Assembly: GCF_963662255.1 (NCBI RefSeq)
Contig: NC_085060.1
Span: forward strand, 13,611,925-13,675,924
From: Cinclus cinclus
Taxonomy: Eukaryota; Chordata; Aves; Passeriformes; Cinclidae
Length of the DNA stretch: 64,000 nt
Direction of reading: 5' to 3'
The first letter of the stretch is position 1, and each line of letters opens with the position of its first letter. The notes under the pieces are model-generated. The model did no database searches and was not told the origin of the DNA. It worked only from the letters and a program-made list of their open reading frames with translations. The position numbers and the translations under genes were made by a program. Positions 37,211 through 46,200 of the stretch are shown here, in pieces.

Positions 37211-40200
37211 CTGTAAGTTTGGAATTGGGAATGCAAGCTGTAGCCAGAGCTCTGGGCTGAGGCAGTGGGTGGATGGGGATGGAATCAGGGTATTCCAGTC
37301 CTGGGTGGGTCTGGCCTCAGCCCACTCTGTGCTGGGTGGTGCCTCCAGGAGGGACAGACCAGACCCTGAGGCTGCCAAGGTATTTTCTACCCTTGAGGTC
37401 AAATGTTGTCACCCTCAGCAGCAGAAATGTCATCGGGCTGATGGGTGCTGACACTTGGCAATGACTTACTGTGGCTGAGGGAGCTCTGGACTGTTTTCCC
37501 TCAAGTTCTCTAAACTGGAGGAATTTCCCAGGAAATACTGCTGGCTGCTGAATGGGCTCTTCTGGGAGATGGCTGATCCCTGTGTGAGGGGTGGGAACCA
37601 GCTGGGCGAGGGGTGAAGAACCCCACCAGGGATTTGGTGCCCACTGGGATGGACACCAGCTTGAAAGAAGACATGGGGAGAGCTGGGTGCTGGGAAGGAG
37701 GTGGGGAAGAAGGGCTCCTTTGGCAGCTTTTGCTCGGGGATGTTTGGAGAAGTGATCAGCACTGAGAGCTTTGAGGAGCTCTGAACTGAGGATTACAAAG
37801 AAAGATCTTCCTCTCCTGCCTGGCCAAGAACTGTGTTTGGTTTGGTGGGTTCAGAAACAAAATGTTTCTTCAGAAGGTTAAAACTGCATCTTGTGGCTCT
37901 GTCATTCAGGTGGCATCAGTCACCTCCTGCTCTTTGCCTGGTACTGGCTGAGCTGAGTTGTGTGTGCCCAGGACCCTGCTGCTGCTGACTCTGCAGCCAT
38001 GCATCTCCTCTGCTCTCTGCATGTGGAATGTGGGCTTGGTGTCAAGGCTCTGGGGGAGTGGGCTGCATTCTCAGGGTGTTGCTGCTGCTGGCAGGATGCT
38101 CAGGTGATAGTGGTTTGCTTTGTTTTGTTACTCAGAGTTAGGATTGAATGCTCGGGAGACTGATTTTTTGTTCGGACTTGGTTGTTTATTAAATCTTAAA
38201 GTACAGAGAGTTTTTTAGTACTTTAAGTTATCAAGCCAAAAGCAAGAAAATGGAGCTGAATTTAGTTAGTTACAAGGCTTTTTGACCTAATAACTGAACA
38301 GTTGTGATCCGCACTGCAGGATCTTTTTATCCAACCAAAAACTACAACCTGAAATCATGAAGAAGAAAGAACAAGAAGGAAGAAAGAGACAACGCTTAAG
38401 AATGTCCATTTTATCCCATACCTATTACTATGTTCTAAAACCCTAAATTCAAAACTTCTTATCATGTGAAATTGCACACTTTTATTTTAACTATATACCA
38501 GTGGTTCTAACTTTATTACTCAAATTTGAAAGCCTTCTCCAAGGCCTCAAGTCAAAAGCAGTGTTCTTTTGGGGGTTAGTGTCAGAAAGCACAGAAAGTT
38601 CAAACATCCCGGGCTTCAGGGTTCCAACACTCAGGCTGGTTCTTTGCTTTCTTACAGAAATTGAAGCCAAGAAAGCGTGTGACTGGCTCCGGGCAGCGGG
38701 ATTCCCCCAGTATGCCCAGCTGTACGAAGGTGAGAGCTGCCTCCTGCCACTGACCCTGCTCTGCACCTGCTTAGAGCCTGTGTCTCCTCCAGATTCCAAG
38801 GGGGGCTGAAGGAGAGGTGGGAACAGAGGGCATTGTTCACTGATTATATGATTGTTTGTTACACTTTGAGCCCTTGGCCATGGCCTGGAGAACCACCCAG
38901 TTAACTTCCCTGCATTCCTGAACTTTTCCCCTTCAGGCAGGGCTCTGAGGAATCCTGGGGCAGCTGCTTTGGCGAAGGGCAGCCAGGCTTTGGAGAGCCA
39001 TCAGCTCTGAAGTGGTTCAGGGAGTGTTTGCTGTGGGTAGAAGCATAGGGATAGCCAGTGTAGGTAACGTGGAGAGCGAGCATGTTCTCCCTCCCCATTC
39101 CCACAACCCCTTCCCTGCTCCAGCCTGTCCTTCCTGAGCCCTTCCTGGAGCAGACCATGTGCCTCCCCTGGCATTCCTACTCCCAGCTCCTGTGCCAGGC
39201 GCTCAGGGCGGTGGCGGGGTGGCTGTGGTGGTGGTGGCTCTTGCCTCAGGCTCAGCTGTGTTTATTTTGGAGCCGTGGTGGGATCCTGGTCCTGGCTGGG
39301 GCGAGGAGCGGCGGCTGCAGCCGGCCCCGTCGGGCTGGACAATAGCGGGAAGCGGGGTCCGGCGGCCGCAGCCATGGCCATTGTTGGGCCATTCGGGAAC
39401 TTCCCCCGCAGCACCAGCTCCCCGGTGATGGCTTTATGAGCAGCCTGTTTGCTGCCAGTGCCTATTTTGGGGGGCAGGCCCCACGTGCAAGGACAGGTCA
39501 GGTTCCTGCTGGGACACCCAGCCCCAGGTGCTGGCCCCAGACAGTGCTCACAGCTGGGCAGCGAGGAGCAGTGCTGGTGCTGCAGTCTGTGAATGAACCA
39601 CCCCTTCTCCAGCCTCTGTCCACAGAACTTCCCACATCCTCCAAGTGCTTCCCTCTGTTTCCCTTCCTGTGGTGATCACAGTCCTTAGCTTCATGAGAAG
39701 TTGGATTGAGACCCTTGTGGCTGAAGGTCCAGGTCCCACATGCAGAATCCCAGCAGAGCTGTCTCTGTACAGGGATGAGCAGAGAACTGAATGGAGGCCC
39801 TTGGACACCTTAAGACCCTCACCTAATGTAGCTGGGAAGAGCCATGCCCAGAGACCCTGGGCATGTACCACCTCCAGGTCATCTCCAGCCACTTGGGTTT
39901 CTCCTCTTCCCATGCCCACTGCTGCCCTTTGTCCCTGATGGAGCAGCTGGCTTGGGATCTGCCACTGATGTCACTTCCCTCCCCAGAGTCATCATTCCCT
40001 CTTGACATCAGTGCTGTGAAGAAGGACCACAGCTTCCTGGACCAGGATTCCCTCAAATCCCTGTGCAGGTAATGGTCCCTTGCCCCCCCTGCACATGGAA
40101 TCAGCATGGAGATGTGCCACAGACAAGGGCAGCGGCCCAGGCTGATGGGGTGGTGGGTTTAGGGGCATGCCTGATGGGGTGGTGGGCTTAGCAGGGTGTA

Positions 40201-43200
40201 TTGGCTGGGCTCAGAGCCTGCTCCAGCACAGTCACTCTCTCTGCAGTGAGAACTCAGTTGTTCAGATCAGGAAACATTGCTGGCATTGGTTGGTTCCAGG
40301 GAAAGAGCATGTTTTTATGCTCCATGTGATGCTGCTCGTCGCAGTACCAGGCAATGCAGCCTGGCTGCACATTTCCATCTGGGCATGGCACTGCTGCAGC
40401 TGCAGGTTTGGGAGCTGTGCAGGAGTGGTGTGCAGGGAGCAGTGTGTGGGGGACTCAGGCAGAGCAAGCCAGGGCTGGCAGGGCACTGACCGGATGGTCA
40501 GTCTTGATGGGCCATGTGTCACTTGGTGCTGTGGGTGACTCAGCCCTGCCTTGGCTCTCGGGACACGTCATCCTGCCCATGTCCCTGTGCTGGCTCCACA
40601 CTGTCCCTCCCACCCAGAACAGAGAAGTGGTAGGAAGAGGATCTGTTTCCTATTTGTTTCCCAGCAGAGAGGCGGTTGTGCTAGGTGTCCTGGGTTCAGT
40701 AAGGAAGGAGGTGAGGGAAGTCTCTGTCTGTCCCTCCCTCTCTGAGATTTCAGGTCCTTTAATCATTCCCTGTTTGGGCCATAGGAGCTTCTGAGGTGAT
40801 TTTGCTTTAGTAGCCTGGAGCAGACCACTCATGCTCACTTGCAGAACCGGTGGCCCCAGCAGCTAGCATGGGCATGGCCTAGATTGGGCTACCATCTGCT
40901 GGTGTTGTTCCCTGTAAGTCAGGTGTCCCTCTATCGTGGAGCCACAGCAGTGGGTGACAGGTGACAGGCACAGCCAAGGCTCTAGGGCAGGAAAATCAAA
41001 AGAAGCCAAAGCCATCCCTGTGACCACAGCAGGGCTGAGACAGGGGCTGGGACCAGGGTAAAGCCACTCTGTTTCTTGCAGGAGGCTGATGACCCTGAAC
41101 ACTTGTGCCTCCATGAAGCTGGATGTTCACTTTCAGCGTAAACAGGTAAGTCCTGGATGCTTGAGGCAGGTGAGGGGCTGAGGGGTGTAGGGGATCATGT
41201 GCTCCATGGTGGGGTAGTGTCCTGGTGAGCTCTGGGATTGCCCTGGGCACAGAGCAGCTCCTGGAGGCTTCCACTGCCAAAGGGTCCCGAGCTGGTTTAA
41301 GGAGGTGAACACGCTGCTCTCCTTCCCACCTGGGGCCATACTGGTGGCTGTGCCCCTCTGAGGTGGGGGAATGTGCTGACCCTCCTCAGCTCCAACAGAC
41401 TGATCATTCCCTGTTCTCAACGGTTCACAGAATGAAGATTCTGAGGAGGAAGAGTTTGCCATCAGCAGCCGGTGGGCCTTCCAGAGGCACAGCAAAAGGT
41501 GGTCACGGGTGGGGTCCGCCGATGTCCTGTCCCAGGGCTCGGAGGCCCTGAGCTGCACCATGCGCCCGGTGTCCAGCCACGAGAGCGTCCTCACGGACCT
41601 CAGCACCAACCTCGAGGCCACGTCCCTGCACAGCACGGGCAGTGTGGGCAGCGTGGGTGGCATGGGCTGCACACTGGGCACTGTGGCCATGCCGTCCGAG
41701 CCCCTGTCCCCCCTCTGTGCCACTGCCAACCCCTCCAGCTGCAGCCAGAGCGAAAGTTCTGCGCCAGAGCAGCCCTCGGGCCAGGGAGAGGGCTCTAAGG
41801 AGAAGCTGAAGAAGCGACGGTCTCGCAGCTTCCTGAAGCGGATCGAGTCCCTGCGGAGGAAGGACAAGGAGAAACCCAGCCCAGACAGGAGGGCGGCTGC
41901 ACGCAGCAGCGCCACTCTCCCACCTGGATGGGGCTCTCTGAAGAGTAATGGGGAGCTTGCAGCGACCAGGACCAACTCCTGTAAAAGAGAGATCCCTGCC
42001 TCTTTCCACAGCAAAAAACACTTCTTCTCGGTATCATACAGGACTAACCGCCTGCTCGGCCCCGGGGGCACCAAGGGGAGCTCTGACCCCAAACGCAGTG
42101 GAGTCTACCTGGAGGACTACGACACAGCCACCGCCGCCGGCAGCGCCTGGGCTGCTGCCGAGTGCCAGCGCCGGGCTCGCCATGGCGACTGCCTGGTCTA
42201 CATCCCCTGTGACCACAAGCCCGGCACCTTCCCCAGATCCCTCTCCATCGAGAGCTTGTGTCCCCTGGCCGGCAGCTCCCTGAGCCACTGGAGCGCGGGG
42301 GGCGCGGCCGTGGGGCTGGGCGGGGGCGGCAGCAGCAGCAGCGTGGAGGGCTCGTCCTCGCCGAGTGGCTTTGCCCGCCGGCGCCGGGGCTCCTGCAGCT
42401 CCCTGGGCAGCCGAGCCAGCGTCTACGACAACGTGCCGGAGTTCGGCAGCAGCGAGGATTTCTGCAAGGACGGGGAGGTCACCTACGAGAACCTCGACGA
42501 CATCCTGCAGCACATGTGGGGATTGCAGCAGAAGGTGGAGCTCTGGTGTAAAGCCGTCTCGCCTGGCCTGGATGGGGAGGGAGGGGCCGAGGAAGAGGAG
42601 GATGAGGAGGAGTCGGACTCGGGAGGGGAGCCCTCCAACCTGCATTTCGAAGAGCGGTCCATGTCGGATGTTGGCACCTCTGCCAGTGACTTTGATAGCA
42701 CTGGGAACTCCCTCAACGAGGCTGAAGAGATCGAGACGCGGGAGCGCAGGGATTCGGGGGTGGGAGCATCACTCACAAGACCCTGCAGGTATCACAGAAT
42801 CCGGAGGTGGTTTGGGTGGGAAGGCACCACAGAGATCATCTCGTTCCCCTCCCCTTGCTATGGACAGGGACGCTTTCCACTAGACCATATTGCTCCAAGC
42901 CCCGTCCAGCCTGGCCGTGAACACTCCGAGGGACGGGGCTGCTGCGGCAGGGAGGGGTGCACAGCCCATGGGTCTGGGGAGCAGCTCCCGATCCCGTTCT
43001 CGGGGAGCTGGACGATCTCTTTCCGGGCTGGCAGAAGCGGGCGGAGGGAGGGCAGCTCTGCCGGAGTCGCACGGTGCGGGCAGGGGAGCGCAGCGCGGGG
43101 CGCTGGTGCGCTCTGGTGGCCGCAGGACACCACTGCCACCCGCTGCCAGCCCTGTCTGCCTACACAGACCAGCGATTAAAAGATTTTTTTACTAAGTAAT

Positions 43201-46200
43201 AACAACGGTAAGCGCAGGGGGCACGTGCCTCCCCTGTGCCAGTATTCCCTAGAGCTTTCCCCAGGAGAACTATGGCTGTTGCTGTGTTCTGTGGCTTTCC
43301 TCACCCAGTTCAGCTGGTGCCGGAAGGTGATGTGGCACTAATGGGGAGTGGAGAACAGTAGGGGTTTCCTTAGCTGGGAATGTCCCGTGTGTCCCCAGAA
43401 AGCTGCGCTGGCACAGCTTCCAGAACTCACACCGGCCCAGCCTGAACTCGGCCTCGCTGGAGATCAACCGCCAGTCATCGGCCCAGCTCAACCTGCTCCA
43501 GAAGTGCTCCCTGCTCCGGCTCACAGCCATCATGGAGAAGTACTCCGTGCCCCACAAGCAGGCCTGGACGTGGTGAGCTGGGGCGAGGGGGACCGGGATG
43601 GGGCCCACAGGCTGCAGCTTGTGTTGTGACCCCAGCTGGGGCAGCTTCAGGGTGTGGAGGGCGAAAAGCTAAACCAAGGGCAGTCTGCTCTGGCAAGTGT
43701 GAGCCAGAGCTGAGCCCCAGGCTCCTGACATCATCCTAGCTTCCAGGGGGGCTCCTGGCATTTGCCACTGTGGGGGCTGCAGGTGTTCATGGGGCATTTT
43801 AAGTGCTGCAGCAACATAAAAGAGTGGGACAGTGGTTTCTTTTCATAGCCAAGTATCAAAATATTTTAGCTTAATGAAAGGTGCTGCCATTCCTGCTGGG
43901 GAGCTGTCTTGCTTGTATTCCAAATACTGCAGAAATGTGTCTGTGTTTGTGTGTGTGTGTGTGTGTGTTCCCAGGGTCCTGTTCTCTCTGTGAGGGGGTG
44001 CTGAGGGCACCGATCATTGCACTGATGTCTGTCTGTCCCATTCTGCAGGACTGTCCCCAAGTTCATGAAGCGGAGTAAAGTCCCTGACTATAGGGACAAG
44101 ACGGTTTTTGGGGTGCCCCCCATTGTAAACGTGCAGCGGACGGGGCAGCCCCTGCCCCAGAGCATCCAGCAGGCCATGCGCTACTTACGCAGCCAGTGCC
44201 TGGACCAGGTGAGTGCAGCAGCACTGGTATCTGGGGGGAAATAAAAAAGCTTTCGGGGTCCTGTTGTTCGCCTCTCTTGTGTGCTGAAGTGGGAGGGTGG
44301 GATTGTCTGTGGGAACCCAGCAGCATCCCCTTCGCCGTCCCTCCCTGAGTGTTTCCCCTGGGTTGATGGTCCCCTCTGGGGAGGGAGTGTCGTGTCCTGT
44401 CCCACAGGTGCCCGCTCACCCCCTGCTCTGCCCCGGCAGGTTGGCATTTTCCGCAAGTCCGGGGTGAAGTCGCGGATCCAGGCGCTCCGGCACATGAACG
44501 AGACCAGCCCGGACAATGTCAACTACTCGGGGCAGTCAGCGTACGACGTGGCCGACCTGCTGAAGCAATACTTCCGTGACCTGCCCGAGCCCATCTTCAC
44601 CAGCAAGCTCACCGACACCTTCCTGCAGATCTACCAGTGTAAGGGCCGGGCTGGGGCAGCTCAGGGTCCTCGGGGAGGAGGGGTCCCTCTGTTTGGGTGA
44701 AGGGGGTGGGTGGTGGCCGTGGGGACGCCCTGCTGACGCTGCCCTGTGCCCGCAGTCGTGTCCAAGGAGCAGCGGCTGCAGGCGGTGCAGGCTGCCATCA
44801 TCCTCATGCCAGATGAGAACCGAGAGGTGCTGCAGACCCTGCTCTACTTCCTGAGCGACATCGCCTCGGCTGAGGAGAACCAGATGACGGCTGGGAACCT
44901 GGCTGTGTGCCTGGCGCCCTCCATCTTCCACCTCAACGTGTCCAAGAAGGAAAGCACATCGCCCAGGTAAGAGCTGGCTGAGCCCCAGCTCCCCAGTGCT
45001 TCTTCCCTGCCTGCTGTGGGAGTGGACCAACAGGGAATGGTGAGAAATGGGGGGCTGCTGGCTCTGCTTTGTGACACAAATGAGAGCCACGGGAGTCTAG
45101 AGGTGCCCACTGGTGCCAGCACTACCTGATCCCCCACAGGGCCATGCACAAAAGAGGCACCATGGGGAAGCCGGATCAGAAGGACCTCAATGAGAACATG
45201 GCTGCGACACAGGGGCTTTCCCACATGATCACTGACTGCAAGAAGCTCTTCCAGGTGGGTGGCAATGGTGTCCGAGCCCAGTGGGAGGTGTGACCTTGCC
45301 AGCAGGTGCTAGTCCTGGGGTGGGCTGAGGGCACCCTTCCCTCAGTGGGACAGCAGCTGCCAGGCAGGAGGTGGTGCAGGCTGTATGTCCATCCTCCCCA
45401 CTCCCTGAGGAATGAGTTACAGTTCTTTGTCCAGGACCACTCACAAAGTCCCCACAGGATCTCTCTGCCTCACTGAACATCTGTGTACTTTTGGCTTGCA
45501 GGTATCCCATGACATTTTGCTGCAGCTGAGCAGCTCCTATATGGCTGCAGATGCTTATCCCCACCCCCTGACTGACTTGGTGTGCCAGGGAGAGAGCAAA
45601 GATTTACACTCCTACTTCGAGCAGAGTGTCCAAAACCTGCTCAAAGAGTCATCAGAGAAATTCAAGGGGTGGCTGAGCACGCCAGGGCCCCTGAACACAG
45701 AGCTGTCATGCAAAAAGGTAAATGCCACTGTGTGGAGGAGCTTGAGAACATGCAGGGTAATCTGTATGGGGTGACCTCTCCAGTAGCCGGAGCAGGTCCC
45801 ACCCCATCCCTCCCTAGCCAGCAGATGGGACTGTGCTGCTCTGTTGTAGTGGGAGCCATCAGCGAAGCTGTTCAGGGGGGTCCTGTGGAACAGTCTGTGT
45901 GACCCTCACCTCATCCCCTCAGGTTGGGGACGGGCACCCTCTGCGCCTCTGGAAGGTCTCCACGGACGTTGAGGCCCCTCCCGCCACGGTGCTGCACCGG
46001 GTGCTGCGGGAGCGTCACCTGTGGGACGAGGACCTGCTGCAGAGCAGGGTGGTGGAGGCGCTGGACAAGGACATGGAGGTGTACCACTACGTGATGGACA
46101 GCATGGCCCCACACCCGCGCAGGGACTGCATGGTGCTCCGGTGAGGGCCAGGGGGGGTTTGGGCTCATTTTGGCACGTTCCCTCTGCTTCAGCCCCATCT

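Larger units (their letters stand above)
42789..43398 (+). other. STARD8 intron 6
   Basis: Starts GTATCACAGAATC, meaning that a CR1 fragment begins at about +4. The STARD8 reading frame stays open across the CR1 and beyond, to a TAA at 43177-43179 that overlaps an ATTAAA poly(A)-type signal. The middle (42940-43140) is CpG-rich with a CTCF-like site. Confidence 0.85.

Noticed and set aside
41133..42092. 319-codon minus-strand frame
   Set aside because: It lies antisense to exons 5 and 6 of STARD8 and their intron. It is a shadow of the GC-rich coding sequence on the other strand.
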